From JAHDVS01 sp964370985 (GTDB lineage: Bacteria; Actinomycetota; Thermoleophilia; Gaiellales; Gaiellaceae), in contig CAYJLE010000008.1 of assembly GCA_964370985.1 (NCBI GenBank), positions 1-64,000 of the forward strand: 64,000 nt of DNA, written 5' to 3'. Made by a program: the position numbers and the translations under genes. Under the pieces are notes generated by a model. The model was given only the letters and a program-made list of their open reading frames with translations. It did not search any database and was not told where the DNA came from. Positions 32,789 through 41,511 of this stretch are shown piece after piece. Position 1 is the first letter of the stretch, and every line of letters begins with the position of its first letter.

Positions 32789-33439
32789 GTGCTTCGACGC
32801 ACCCCTCTCGCAGTTCTCGTTCTCGCCCTCGCGGCGGCGCTCGCGCTCCCCGGCGCGGCCCTCGCGCTCTCGGTTCACGTCCGCGTGGAGGGGCCGAAGG
32901 GCACGCACTTCGGCGCCCGCCAGCCGCTCGTGACCCCGTTCACCGGTACGATCGCCGGCGACGGCGGCGACGTCGAGCTGGCCGGCCCGACCGCGCTCGG
33001 CGCGCTCGAGGCGGCCAGCCTCGCCGGCGACTTCTACTACCACCTGCGCGTCCTCTCGTTCGGGCCGTTCGTCGCCCAGGTCGGCCGCACGCCCGGGGAG
33101 GGCCTGAGCGGCTGGGTCTACAAGGTCAACGGGGTCTCGCCGCCGGTCGGCGCCGACGCGTACGAGCTCGAGCCGGGCGACGAGGTGCTCTGGTACTACG
33201 CGACCTTCGGGGACACGGGCGGGCCGCTCACGCTCGACCTCGACCGCGTCGGCGGCTGCTACCGGGCCTACAAGGCGAACGATCTCGGCGAGCGCAGCTT
33301 TGCGCGCAAGGTCACGTTCCGCCTCGACGGGCACGCCGTGGCCTCGACGAGCGGCCGCCTCTGCCCGACCGGGCACTGGCACACCCTGCGCGCGACGAAG
33401 GACGGGCTCGTCCGCTCCGAGGTGCTCACCCCCGCGTAG
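32789..33439 (+). CDS. secreted DUF4430 protein (transcobalamin beta-domain-like), first of B12 operon
   Basis: 216 aa from GTG 32789 with AAGGAGG upstream. Signal peptide LAVLVLALAAALALPGAALA. The DUF4430 core follows: GDFYYHLRVLSFGPFVAQVG, GLSGWVYKVNGVSPPVGADA and LEPGDEVLWYYATFGD. This domain is the C-terminal, corrin-facing half of animal transcobalamin/intrinsic factor. A C-terminal ~65 residues (GCYRAYKANDLGERSFARKV) is extra, possibly a cell-surface part. Together with the riboswitch it implies extracytoplasmic cobalamin or corrinoid binding. Confidence 0.85.
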   Translation: MLRRTPLAVLVLALAAALALPGAALALSVHVRVEGPKGTHFGARQPLVTPFTGTIAGDGGDVELAGPTALGALEAASLAGDFYYHLRVLSFGPFVAQVGRTPGEGLSGWVYKVNGVSPPVGADAYELEPGDEVLWYYATFGDTGGPLTLDLDRVGGCYRAYKANDLGERSFARKVTFRLDGHAVASTSGRLCPTGHWHTLRATKDGLVRSEVLTPA

Positions 33440-33449
33440 GGGGGCGCTC

Positions 33450-34193
33450 GTGCGCAGGCTCGCCGCTCTCGCCCTCGCGCTCGCGCTCGCCCTCTCCGGC
33501 TGCGGCGGCTCGGCCGTCGCCGGAGAGGGCGGGGGCGGCGGGGGAGAGGCGCAGCTGTGGGTGACCCGCGACCGGGGCGCCGGGGTGCTCCTGGCCGCTG
33601 ACGTCCCGGCGGGGCTGACCGTGCTCCAGGCGCTCGACCGCGTCGCCGAGATCGAGACCCGCTACGGCGGGCGCTTCGTCCAGTCGATCGAGGGGATCGA
33701 GGGCAGCCTCAGCGGCCGGCAGGACTGGTTCTTCTTCGTCAACGGGATCGAGCCCGACGTCGGCGCCGCCGAGATCGTGCTCGGCCCGGGCGACGTCGCC
33801 TGGTGGGACTTCCGGCCGTGGGGGGAGACGATGCGCGAGCCCGTCGTCGTCGGCGCCTTCCCCGAGCCGTTCCTGCACGGGTTCGGCGGCCAGCGCCGTC
33901 CGTGGGTCGTGAAGGCACCGGCGGGCGTGGAGACGGCGGGGCTCGAGGCCCTGCTCGGCCCGCCCGGCGGCGACGGCAAGCCGAACCGATTCGTGATCGC
34001 GATCCGCGACGATTCGTCGGGCGCGACGCTCCGGGCGACGCGCGGGGAGGCGAACGACTCGCCGGTCGAGTTTCGCCTCGAGGGCTCCGGGCCGGCCGTG
34101 CGGGCGGCACTCGACGCGCTCGCGGCCGACCCGGCGATCGTCCGTTACCGCTACACGGCCCGGTTCGACGAGGCGGGCGAGGTCGTCGGATGA
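33450..34193 (+). CDS. DUF4430 lipoprotein
   Basis: 247 aa from GTG 33450. Lipobox LALALSGCGG after a short signal, so it should be membrane-anchored. DUF4430 core: VTRDRGAGVLLAADVPAGLT, VLQALDRVAEIETRYGGRFV, RQDWFFFVNGIEPDVGAAEI and LGPGDVAWWDFRPW. The second half (about 120-247) is a separate alpha/beta region (KPNRFVIAIRDDSSGATLRA) of unknown type. The stop overlaps the EcfT start (ATGA). Likely the anchored corrinoid-binding partner feeding the transporter (inference). Confidence 0.85.
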   Translation: MRRLAALALALALALSGCGGSAVAGEGGGGGGEAQLWVTRDRGAGVLLAADVPAGLTVLQALDRVAEIETRYGGRFVQSIEGIEGSLSGRQDWFFFVNGIEPDVGAAEIVLGPGDVAWWDFRPWGETMREPVVVGAFPEPFLHGFGGQRRPWVVKAPAGVETAGLEALLGPPGGDGKPNRFVIAIRDDSSGATLRATRGEANDSPVEFRLEGSGPAVRAALDALAADPAIVRYRYTARFDEAGEVVG

Positions 34194-34894
34194 GACTCGC
34201 GACCGTCCCCGCCGCGCTCCTGCTGGCTGCGCTGGCCGCTGCCGCGCTGCTCGCCGACCGCCTCGCCTCGGCCGCGGCGATCGCGGCGCTGCTGCTCGCG
34301 GCCGTGCTGCGGGCGCCGGTGCGACGCAAGCGGCTGTACCTGTTCGGCGCCCTCGTCTCCGGTCTCGGCGTCCTCGTCGTGTGGCCGTTCGTCGCCGTTG
34401 TCGGCGAGGACGTGCTCTGGCGGGGTCCGACGGTGCCGGTGCTCGGGACGATCGACGTCACGGGCGAGGAGATCTCCGCCGGTGCGCTCGCCGGGCTCAG
34501 GCTCGCGGGCGTCGCGCTCGCGTTTGCCGCGTACGCGCTGCTGCTCGACCACGACCGGCTGCTCGCGTCGCTCGGCTTCGCCCGGCGGTCGGCATTCGCG
34601 GCGGTGCTGGCGACGCGCCTCGTGCCCACGCTCGAGCGGGACGCGGCGGCGCTGGCCGAGTCGGTGCGCGGCCGGGGCATCGAGCTCGACGGGGTGCGCA
34701 GCCGCGCGCTGCTCGTCTCGCCGCTCGTGTCCGGCTCGCTCGAGCGGGCGCTGAGTCTGGCGGAGGCGATGGAGGCGCGCGGGTTCGGCCGTCCGGGTCG
34801 CACCCGGGCTCCCCGGCCGGCGTGGACGGCTCTCGACCGGGCGGCCGTCGCGGCCGCCGCCCTGATCGTCGTGGCGGGTGCGCTGTGGCTCTAG
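34190..34894 (+). CDS. ECF transporter transmembrane (T) component
   Basis: 234 aa with about five membrane helices. The two Arg-containing coupling motifs that contact the ATPases are present: ALAESVRGRGIELDG and SLAEAMEARGFGRPGR. It is the scaffold of an energy-coupling-factor importer. ATG 34190 overlaps the lipoprotein stop; its end overlaps the ATPase gene by 10 bp. Confidence 0.88.
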   Translation: MRLATVPAALLLAALAAAALLADRLASAAAIAALLLAAVLRAPVRRKRLYLFGALVSGLGVLVVWPFVAVVGEDVLWRGPTVPVLGTIDVTGEEISAGALAGLRLAGVALAFAAYALLLDHDRLLASLGFARRSAFAAVLATRLVPTLERDAAALAESVRGRGIELDGVRSRALLVSPLVSGSLERALSLAEAMEARGFGRPGRTRAPRPAWTALDRAAVAAAALIVVAGALWL

Positions 34895-36246
34895 TCGAGG
34901 TCGAAGCGCTCACGTTCGCCTACCCGGGCGGCGGGGAGCCGGCGCTCGAGGGCGTCTCGCTGGAGCTCCACGCGGGCGAGGTGGTAGCGCTGCTCGGCCC
35001 CTCCGGGGCTGGCAAGTCGACGCTGATACGGGCGCTCGCCGGCCTCGTGCCGCACTTCCACGGGGGCAGCTTCCGGGGCCGCGTGACCGTGGCCGGGCAC
35101 GACACGCGCCGCTCCCGACCCGCCGACCTCGCCGGCACCGTCGCGACCGTGTTCCAGGACCCGGAGGACCAGGTCGTGATGGCGTCCGTCGAGAACGAGG
35201 TCGCGTTCGGGCTCGAGAACGTCGCCACGCCGCCCGCCGAGATCGCAGCGCGCGTCGAGGAGGCGCTCGCCGCCGTCGGCGCCGTCCACCTCGCCGGGCG
35301 CCGCACGACCGAGCTGTCCGGCGGCGAGCTGCAGCGGGTCTGCCTCGCCTCGGCGCTCGCGCTGCGGCCGCGTCTGCTCCTCCTCGACGAGCCGACCTCG
35401 CAGCTCGACCCGGAGGCGGCCGACGCGTTCCTCGATGCGGTGGGGAGCCTCGGCGCGACCGTCGTCCTCTCCGAGCAGCGCACCGGCCGCGCGCTCGCGC
35501 TCGCAGACCGCGTTCTCTTCGTCGACGGCGGCCGGCTCCTGCTCAACGCCCCTCGCGCGGAGGCGCTCGCCTGGCTCGCCGCCAACCGCCCCGCGTTCCT
35601 CCCGCCGCCCGATGGAATCGGCCAGGTCCCGGTGCCAGGCACCGGGACATGGCCGGAAGGGGCACCCGCGGTCGAGCTCGCGCGGGTGGCGTTCGCCTAC
35701 GACCGCGTCCCCGTGCTCGACGGCGTCTCGTTGACCGTCGCGCGCGGCGAGGTCGTCGTGCTCGAGGGGCCGAACGGGTGCGGCAAGACGACGCTCGCGA
35801 AGCTTGCGTGCGGGCTGCTCGAGCCGGCCTCCGGGAGCGTCCGGAGGGCGGGGCGCGCCTGCTACCTGTCCCAGGATCCCGGCCGCTACCTCGTGCGCGA
35901 GCGGGTCGACGAGGAGGTCGCGCTCGCGGTCGGAGGCGACCTCGAGCGGGCCCGCGTCGCGCTCGCCGCGGTCGGGCTCGAGTGGGCCGCAGCGCGGCAT
36001 CCGCGCGACCTCTCGAGCGGCGAGCGCGAGCGGCTCGGGCTCGCCGCCGTCGCGGTCGCGGAGCCGGACCTGCTCGTCCTCGACGAGCCGACCCGGGGCA
36101 TCGATCCCGAGCGCAAGCAGGCCCTGGCCGAGTGGCTGGCCGCCTTCGCGGCCCGCGGGCACGGCGTGCTCGTTGCGAGCCACGACCGGGCGTTCCCCTG
36201 CCACCGGCGGGTCTCGCTCGCGGCAAGGGAGGCCGTGCTTGTCTAG
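34885..36246 (+). CDS. fused double ATPase (EcfA-EcfA') of ECF transporter
   Basis: 453 aa from GTG 34885 with two ABC domains. First: GPSGAGKSTLIRALAG, LSGGELQRVCLASAL, LLLLDEPTSQLDPE. Second: GPNGCGKTTLAKLACG, LSSGERERLGLAAV, LLVLDEPTRGIDPER. It powers uptake through EcfT. The linker between domains (about residues 246-254) reads QVPVPGTGT, encoded by a perfect 11-bp-arm palindrome (35626-35648), evidently a repeat inserted in frame. The second domain has no separate start, so this is a natural fusion. Confidence 0.92.
   Translation: MALVEVEALTFAYPGGGEPALEGVSLELHAGEVVALLGPSGAGKSTLIRALAGLVPHFHGGSFRGRVTVAGHDTRRSRPADLAGTVATVFQDPEDQVVMASVENEVAFGLENVATPPAEIAARVEEALAAVGAVHLAGRRTTELSGGELQRVCLASALALRPRLLLLDEPTSQLDPEAADAFLDAVGSLGATVVLSEQRTGRALALADRVLFVDGGRLLLNAPRAEALAWLAANRPAFLPPPDGIGQVPVPGTGTWPEGAPAVELARVAFAYDRVPVLDGVSLTVARGEVVVLEGPNGCGKTTLAKLACGLLEPASGSVRRAGRACYLSQDPGRYLVRERVDEEVALAVGGDLERARVALAAVGLEWAAARHPRDLSSGERERLGLAAVAVAEPDLLVLDEPTRGIDPERKQALAEWLAAFAARGHGVLVASHDRAFPCHRRVSLAAREAVLV
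35626..35648. repeat. palindromic repeat inside ATPase gene linker
   Basis: GTCCCGGTGCC-A-GGCACCGGGAC: 11-bp perfect arms around one base. It lies exactly at the junction of the two ABC domains. A partial match (CGGTGCCAGGC) is at about 7871-7881. Confidence 0.75.
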
Positions 36247-36934
36247 GCGGCCCCGGGGCGGCGCGCGCGCGGTCGTGCTCGGCGCCGCCGCGTGCGCGTT
36301 CGCGACCGGCGCGTGGGCGGCGCTCGACCCCGGCCGCTCCGGGATCGCGCTCCTGCTCGCGGCCGGGGCTCTGGTCGTCGCCGGGGCTGCGTGGCTCGAG
36401 GTCGGGCCCGGCTCCGCCAAGGAGATCGCCGTGATCGCCACGCTTGGCGGCGTCGCCGCCGCGGGCCGCGTCCTCTTCGCGGCCGTGCCGGGGGTCCAGC
36501 CGGTGACGGTGATCGCGGTCGCCGCCGGGGTCGCGCTCGGGCTGCGGGCCGGGATCGGCGTCGGCGCGATCGCCGCGTTCGCCTCGAACTTCTTCCTCGG
36601 GCAGGGGATCTGGACGCCCTGGCAGATGCTCGCCTGGGGCGCCTGCGGCGCGATCGGGGCCTCGCTCGCGCCGCTCCTGACCCGGCGGCTCGCCTTCGCC
36701 GCGGTCTGCGCCGTGCTCGGCCTCGGCTTCAGCGCGTTGATGGACGTCTGGATGTGGCTCAGCTTCTACCCGCACACCTGGCAGGCGTTCGTCGCGCAGA
36801 TCGCGCGCGGCGTCCCCTTCGACGTGGCGCACGCCGCTGGCAACCTCGCGCTTGCGCTGGCCGTCGGGCCGGAGCTCAGACGCGTGCTCGAGCGGTACGG
36901 CCGGCGCCTGCGGACGGAGGTCGTATGGGCGTGA
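36239..36934 (+). CDS. ECF-type S-component-like membrane protein (putative corrinoid uptake)
   Basis: 231 aa, six or so hydrophobic helices: VVLGAAACAFATGAWAAL, EIAVIATLGGVAAAGRVLFA, VQPVTVIAVAAGVALGLRAG and ASNFFLGQGIWTPWQMLAWG. The last matches the substrate-binding ECF S-component pattern (N and W/Q residues near helix 4). TTG 36239 has AGGGAGG 7 bp upstream and overlaps the ATPase stop; GTG 36275 is an alternative. With the riboswitch and DUF4430 genes, a cobalamin-specific S component is the best guess. Confidence 0.8.
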   Translation: MSRRPRGGARAVVLGAAACAFATGAWAALDPGRSGIALLLAAGALVVAGAAWLEVGPGSAKEIAVIATLGGVAAAGRVLFAAVPGVQPVTVIAVAAGVALGLRAGIGVGAIAAFASNFFLGQGIWTPWQMLAWGACGAIGASLAPLLTRRLAFAAVCAVLGLGFSALMDVWMWLSFYPHTWQAFVAQIARGVPFDVAHAAGNLALALAVGPELRRVLERYGRRLRTEVVWA

Positions 36935-37761
36935 TCGTGCGCCTCGCGACTGCCCTGCTGGCGGCGCTCGCGCTCGCGGCGCCCGCGCAGGCCTCGACGG
37001 CCGACGCGGCGGACTACCTGCGCTCCCGCCAGCAGTCGAGCGGCGGGTTCGCCGAGCCCGGGCGCCAGGCTGATCCGGCGCTGACCGCGTGGGCGGTGCT
37101 GGGCCTGCGCGCAGCCGGGCGCTCCGTGCCGGACGCGGCGGAGTACCTCGCTGGCAAGTCGTACCCGACCGCGACCGACCTCGAGCTGCGCATCCTCGCG
37201 CTCGCCGCGCTCGGCCGGGACGTGAGCGGGCTCGCCCGCCAGCTCGAGGGGCTGCGGCGCTCGACCGGCGCGATCGGGCCGACGCTGAACTCGACGGTCT
37301 GGGGCGTGCTCGCGTTGCGGGCCGCCGGTCACGCGGCCGGCCAGTCCACGGTCGCCTACATCCGCAGGCAGCAGCACCGAGGCGGCGGCTTCCCCTGGGA
37401 GTCGGGCGGAGCACCCGACTCGAACGACACGGCTGCGGCGATCCAGGCGCTGCGCGCGGCCGGCGTCTCGGCGAGCTCGAAGACGATCCGCCGCGCGGTC
37501 GCCTACCTGCGCAAGCTCCAGAACGCGGACGGCGGCTTCGAGATGACCGCCGGGCGCGGCTCCGACGTGCAGTCGACCGCCTGGGCGATCCAGGGGCTGC
37601 TTGCCGCGGGCCGGGATCCCGGCCAGGCCGCGTTCTCCTACCTCGCCTCGATGCAGCGCTCCGACGGGAGCTTCCGCTACAGCTCCCGTTACGTCACAAC
37701 CCCGGTCTGGGTCACCGCGCAGGCGCTGGTCGCGCTGTCGCGCCGCACGTTCCCGCTCTGA
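36925..37761 (+). CDS. secreted prenyltransferase/squalene-cyclase-repeat protein (transcobalamin alpha-domain-like)
   Basis: 278 aa with signal peptide (LATALLAALALAAPAQAST). At least four repeats of an alpha-alpha unit: QQSSGGFAEPG...ALTAWAVLGLRAAG; QQHRGGGFPWES...DTAAAIQALRAAG; LQNADGGFEMTAG...STAWAIQGLLAAG; MQRSDGSFRYSS...VWVTAQALVAL. No catalytic DxDD or QW-loop acid is seen, so it is probably a binding barrel. Animal transcobalamin's N-terminal domain has this fold. ATG 36925 overlaps the S-component stop by 10 bp; it is the last gene of the B12 operon. Confidence 0.85.
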   Translation: MGVIVRLATALLAALALAAPAQASTADAADYLRSRQQSSGGFAEPGRQADPALTAWAVLGLRAAGRSVPDAAEYLAGKSYPTATDLELRILALAALGRDVSGLARQLEGLRRSTGAIGPTLNSTVWGVLALRAAGHAAGQSTVAYIRRQQHRGGGFPWESGGAPDSNDTAAAIQALRAAGVSASSKTIRRAVAYLRKLQNADGGFEMTAGRGSDVQSTAWAIQGLLAAGRDPGQAAFSYLASMQRSDGSFRYSSRYVTTPVWVTAQALVALSRRTFPL

Positions 37762-37785
37762 GCCGGCGGCCCCGCCCGCCCCTCC

Positions 37786-37791
37786 TATACT
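37786..37791 (+). promoter_or_regulatory. -10 hexamer TATACT, leaderless cinA-like gene
   Basis: TATACT ends 7 bp before ATG 37799; CGGAG in between is too near to serve as a normal ribosome site. Confidence 0.5.
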
Positions 37792-37798
37792 CGGAGCG

Positions 37799-38539
37799 AT
37801 GGCTCCGTCGACCGCCTCCGTCCTGACGATCGGCAACGAGATCGTCTCCGGTGACGTCGAGAACACGAACGCGTCGTGGCTTGCCCGCCGCCTCGCCGGC
37901 CTCGGCGTCGAGGTCCTCGCCCTGGCCGCCCTGCGCGACGAGATCCCGGCGATCAGCGCCTTCCTCGCCGGCCGCGACCGCTACGACCACGTGTTCGTGA
38001 CCGGCGGCCTCGGCGGCACCCCGGACGATCTGACCCGGGAGGCGATCGCGCACGCGTTCTCGGTCGACTGCGTCGAGATCGCCGAGCTGGCGGCGGAGCT
38101 GCGCGGGCGATTCAACGCCCGCGGCCTCGGCGAGTACGCGGCCCGGTGGGCGCGCCTGCCGCGTGGCGCCGAGCCGCTCGAGAACCCGCGCGGAGGCGCC
38201 CCCGGCTTCGCGCTCGGGAACGTCTGGGTGCTGCCCGGGCTTCCGAGCGAGATGGAGGCGATGTTCGACGCGATCGCGGAAAGGTTCCGGGGCGAGCCGA
38301 TCGGCGCGTGGCGGCGCAGCTACCGGACCGGCGAAGGTCAGATCGTGCACGTGCTCGAGGAGGCCCAGCGCCGCCACCCGGCCGTCGCTGTCGGCAGCTA
38401 CCCGCGCTTCCTCGACGACGGGCCGGAGGTCGAGCTGGTGCTGAAGTCGGCGGACGCCGGCGCGCTGGCGACCGCGACCGCGTGGCTGGAGGGGGCGCTC
38501 GCCGACGCGCTGCGCCCGGCCCGGAGCCGGTCGGCTTGA
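37799..38539 (+). CDS. CinA-like molybdopterin-binding-domain protein
   Basis: 246 aa: VLTIGNEIVSGDVENTNASW, DHVFVTGGLGGTPDDLTREA and NVWVLPGLPSEMEAMFDAIA match the N-terminal (COG1058) domain of CinA. The C-terminal deamidase domain of full CinA is absent, as in many single-domain homologues. In other bacteria this domain hydrolyses ADP-ribose-type nucleotides or links to competence. The stop overlaps the TTG start of the helicase (TTGA). Confidence 0.87.
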   Translation: MAPSTASVLTIGNEIVSGDVENTNASWLARRLAGLGVEVLALAALRDEIPAISAFLAGRDRYDHVFVTGGLGGTPDDLTREAIAHAFSVDCVEIAELAAELRGRFNARGLGEYAARWARLPRGAEPLENPRGGAPGFALGNVWVLPGLPSEMEAMFDAIAERFRGEPIGAWRRSYRTGEGQIVHVLEEAQRRHPAVAVGSYPRFLDDGPEVELVLKSADAGALATATAWLEGALADALRPARSRSA

Positions 38540-40695
38540 CGGTCCTCTCCCCGGAGCGCTACCTCGCGGAGCTGAACCCCGCGCAGCGGGAGGCCGTGCT
38601 CGCGACCGAGGGGCCCGTGCTCGTGATCGCGGGCGCCGGGTCGGGCAAGACGCGCGTTCTGACGCACCGGATCGTCCATCTCGTCGCCGCGTGCGGGGCC
38701 AAGCCGAACGAGATCCTCGCGATCACGTTCACGAACCGGGCCGCCAACGAGATGCGCACCCGGCTCGAGGGCCTGCTCGGGCAGGTCGTACGCGGCATGT
38801 GGGTGATGACGTTCCACTCCGCGTGCGGGCGGATCCTGCGTCGGGAGGCGGAGCGGCTCGGCTATCGCTCCAGCTTCACGATCGTCGACCAGGCCGACCA
38901 GGTGCGCGTCGTGAAGGCGTGTCTCGAGGAGCTCGAACGCGACCCGAAGCGGTTCGCCCCGTCGGGGATCCACGCGCAGATCTCGAACGCGAAGAACCGC
39001 CTCGTCGGCCCGGAGGAGTACCGAAGCCTCGTCGGCTCATTCTACGACCAGACCGTCGCCGACGTCTACGACCTCTACCAGCGGCGCCTGTTCGCGTCGA
39101 ACGCGCTCGATTTCGACGACCTGCTGATGCTGACCGTGGACGTGCTCGAGCGCTTTCCGGACGCGCGCGAGCGGTGGGGGAAGGCGTTTCGCTACGTGCT
39201 CGTCGACGAGTACCAGGACACGAATCACGCCCAGTACCGGCTGCTCCAGCTGCTCGGCGGGGAGCACCGCAACGTGTGCGCGGTCGGCGACCCGGACCAG
39301 TCGATCTACGCGTTCCGGGGCGCCGACATCCGCAACATCCTCGAGTTCGAGCGCGACTTCGGCGACGTCAGGCTGGTGGCGCTCGAGCAGAACTACCGCT
39401 CGACGAACCGGATCCTCCAGGCCGCGAACACGGTGATCGCGAACAACCGGGAGCGCAAGCCGAAGGAGCTGTGGAGCGAGCTCGGCGACGGCGAGCCGGT
39501 GCGGATCGTCGAGGTCGAGGACGAGCACGCCGAGGCGAGGCTGGTCGTGTCGGAGATCGCGCGGCTCGTGTCGGACGAGGGCTTCTCGGGGTCGGAGATC
39601 GCGGTCTTCTACCGCACGAACGCGCAGTCGCGGGTGGTCGAGGACGTGCTCACCCGCCAGGGTGTCGGCTACCAGGTGATCGGCGGTCCGCGCTTCTACG
39701 AGCGGGCGGAGATCCGCGACGCGGTCGCGTACCTGTCCCTGCTCGTGAACCCGGACGACGCGATCTCGCTCGCGCGGATCGCGAACCGGCCGCGCCGCGG
39801 GATCGGCGACACGTCGCTCGGTCGCCTGCGGACGTTCGCGGACACGCTCGGCGTGTCCCTGTGGGAGGCGTTCGTGCGCGCGGACGAGGCGGGGCTCGGG
39901 ACGGCGGCGCTGAAGGCGGTCGCGTCGTTCCGCTCGCTGCTCGAGTCGCTCAGGGCCGGCGCGGGCGAGCAGACGGTGCCGGAGCTGCTCGAGGCGGTGC
40001 TCGAGCGAAGCGGGCTCGTGACCGCGCTCGAGGCGGAGCGGACGATCGAGGCCCGCGGGCGGATCGAGAATCTGCGCGAGCTCGTCGGCGTCGCGCACGA
40101 GTACCACGAGGGGGCGGAGCAGCCGACGCTGTCCGGGTTCCTGGAGGGGATCTTGCTCGCCTCCGATCAGGACGCGCTCGACGAGGAGGCGAGCCTCGTC
40201 ACGCTGATGACGCTCCACAACGCGAAGGGGCTCGAGTTCCGCGCGGTCTTCGTGCTCGGCATGGAAGAGGGGGTGTTCCCGCACTCGCGCTCGATCGAGG
40301 AGCAGGGGGTCGAGGAGGAGCGCCGCCTCTTCTACGTGGGGGTGACGCGCGCGCGGGAGCAGCTCGTGCTGACCCACGCGACGGCGAGGTCGCTGTGGGG
40401 GACGCGCGGCGCGAACCTGCCGAGCCGTTTCCTCGACGAGCTGGGGCACGGGACGGAGCGCGAGCGGCTGCGCCCGACCTCGTGGTCGAGCTACCAGCCG
40501 CCGGGCCGCCGGGAGGTGACGCCGCGGGCGGCCTTGCCCGAGCTCGCGACCGGGAACACGGTGCGCCACGAGACGCTCGGCGAGGGGATCGTGATCCGGG
40601 TCGAGCCGGGCGGCGTCGTGACCGTCCGCTTCGCGGGGGACGGGGCCGAGCGGCGCCTGCTGCTCGAGTACGCGCCGCTCGAGCGGATCGCCTGA
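38536..40695 (+). CDS. pcrA: UvrD/PcrA-type superfamily 1 DNA helicase
   Basis: 719 aa from TTG 38536. Motifs in order: Q motif LNPAQREAVLA, Walker A VIAGAGSGKTRVL, Ia ITFTNRAANEM, II VLVDEYQDTNHAQY, III VGDPDQSIYAFRGAD, IV LEQNYRST, V VTLMTLHNAKGLEF and VI RRLFYVGVTRAREQL. The C-terminal end (GNTVRHETLGEGIVIRVEPG) is the Tudor-like domain that contacts RNA polymerase in PcrA. It unwinds DNA in excision repair and replication restart. The TTG overlaps the CinA stop; an antisense open frame through the whole gene is a high-GC artefact. Confidence 0.95.
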   Translation: MTVLSPERYLAELNPAQREAVLATEGPVLVIAGAGSGKTRVLTHRIVHLVAACGAKPNEILAITFTNRAANEMRTRLEGLLGQVVRGMWVMTFHSACGRILRREAERLGYRSSFTIVDQADQVRVVKACLEELERDPKRFAPSGIHAQISNAKNRLVGPEEYRSLVGSFYDQTVADVYDLYQRRLFASNALDFDDLLMLTVDVLERFPDARERWGKAFRYVLVDEYQDTNHAQYRLLQLLGGEHRNVCAVGDPDQSIYAFRGADIRNILEFERDFGDVRLVALEQNYRSTNRILQAANTVIANNRERKPKELWSELGDGEPVRIVEVEDEHAEARLVVSEIARLVSDEGFSGSEIAVFYRTNAQSRVVEDVLTRQGVGYQVIGGPRFYERAEIRDAVAYLSLLVNPDDAISLARIANRPRRGIGDTSLGRLRTFADTLGVSLWEAFVRADEAGLGTAALKAVASFRSLLESLRAGAGEQTVPELLEAVLERSGLVTALEAERTIEARGRIENLRELVGVAHEYHEGAEQPTLSGFLEGILLASDQDALDEEASLVTLMTLHNAKGLEFRAVFVLGMEEGVFPHSRSIEEQGVEEERRLFYVGVTRAREQLVLTHATARSLWGTRGANLPSRFLDELGHGTERERLRPTSWSSYQPPGRREVTPRAALPELATGNTVRHETLGEGIVIRVEPGGVVTVRFAGDGAERRLLLEYAPLERIA

Positions 40696-40698
40696 CGG

Positions 40699-41490
40699 GT
40701 GCCGGAGGGGCACGCCGTCCACCGGATCGCGCGCGAGCACGGCGCCGCGCTCGCCGGGCGGGCGCTCGCGGCGAGCTCCCCGCAGGGCCGGGCGGCGGCG
40801 GCGGCGGCGCGGATCGACGGGCGCGTGCTCGACCGGGTCGAGGCGCACGGCAAGCACCTCTTCTACCGCTTCGACGGCGCCGCCGTCCTCCACGTCCACC
40901 TCGGCCGCTACGGGGAGTTCAGCCGCTTCGAGCCGCCGCCGCCCGAGCCGCGGGCGACGGTGCGGCTGCGGCTGGCAAGCGCCGGCCCCGGGGTCGATCT
41001 TGTCGGCCCGTCCGCGTGCGCGCTCGTCGATCCGGACGAGGAGGCGGCGATCCTGGCCCGGCTGGGGCCCGACCCGCTGCGCGCGGACGCCGATCCGGAG
41101 CTCGCGTGGGCGCGGCTGCGCGGGCGCCGCTCCCCCCTCGGCGCGGCGCTGCTCGACCAGCGCGTGATCGCGGGTGTCGGGAACATCTTCCGGGCCGAGG
41201 CGCTGCACGAGGTCGGGATCGACCCGCGCCGCCCGGCGTCCGCCCTCGAGCGCGAGGAGTTCGAGCGGCTGTGGGCGACCGTCGAGGGGATGCTGCGCCG
41301 CGGCGTCGAGGACGGACGGATCGTCACGGTCGACGCGGAAGCGCTCGGCTTCTCCCGGGCGGAGCTCCCGCGCGCGCTCGCGTTCAACGTGTACGGGCGC
41401 GAGCGCTGCGCCCGCTGCGACGCTGCGATCGAGCGGCTCGAGCTGGGCGGCAGGCGCACGTTCCGTTGCCCCGTTTGTCAGCCGCGCTGA
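40699..41490 (+). CDS. Fpg/Nei-family DNA glycosylase (endonuclease VIII-like)
   Basis: 263 aa from GTG 40699. PEGHAVHRIA N-terminus (catalytic Pro2-Glu3), Lys in GKHLFYRF, H2TH region GAALLDQRVIAGVGNIFRAE and zinc finger CARCDAAIERLE...FRCPVCQPR. It excises oxidised bases. The sequence MPEGH with His rather than LPEV places it on the Nei side of the family. It follows the helicase by 3 bp, so the three repair genes form one unit. Confidence 0.92.
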   Translation: MPEGHAVHRIAREHGAALAGRALAASSPQGRAAAAAARIDGRVLDRVEAHGKHLFYRFDGAAVLHVHLGRYGEFSRFEPPPPEPRATVRLRLASAGPGVDLVGPSACALVDPDEEAAILARLGPDPLRADADPELAWARLRGRRSPLGAALLDQRVIAGVGNIFRAEALHEVGIDPRRPASALEREEFERLWATVEGMLRRGVEDGRIVTVDAEALGFSRAELPRALAFNVYGRERCARCDAAIERLELGGRRTFRCPVCQPR

Positions 41491-41498
41491 GCTTTGGT

Positions 41499-41504
41499 TA
41501 GCCT
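41499..41504 (+). promoter_or_regulatory. -10 hexamer TAGCCT, leaderless Eis-like gene
   Basis: TAGCCT ends 7 bp before GTG 41512. Confidence 0.45.
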
Positions 41505-41511
41505 GGGCGGC

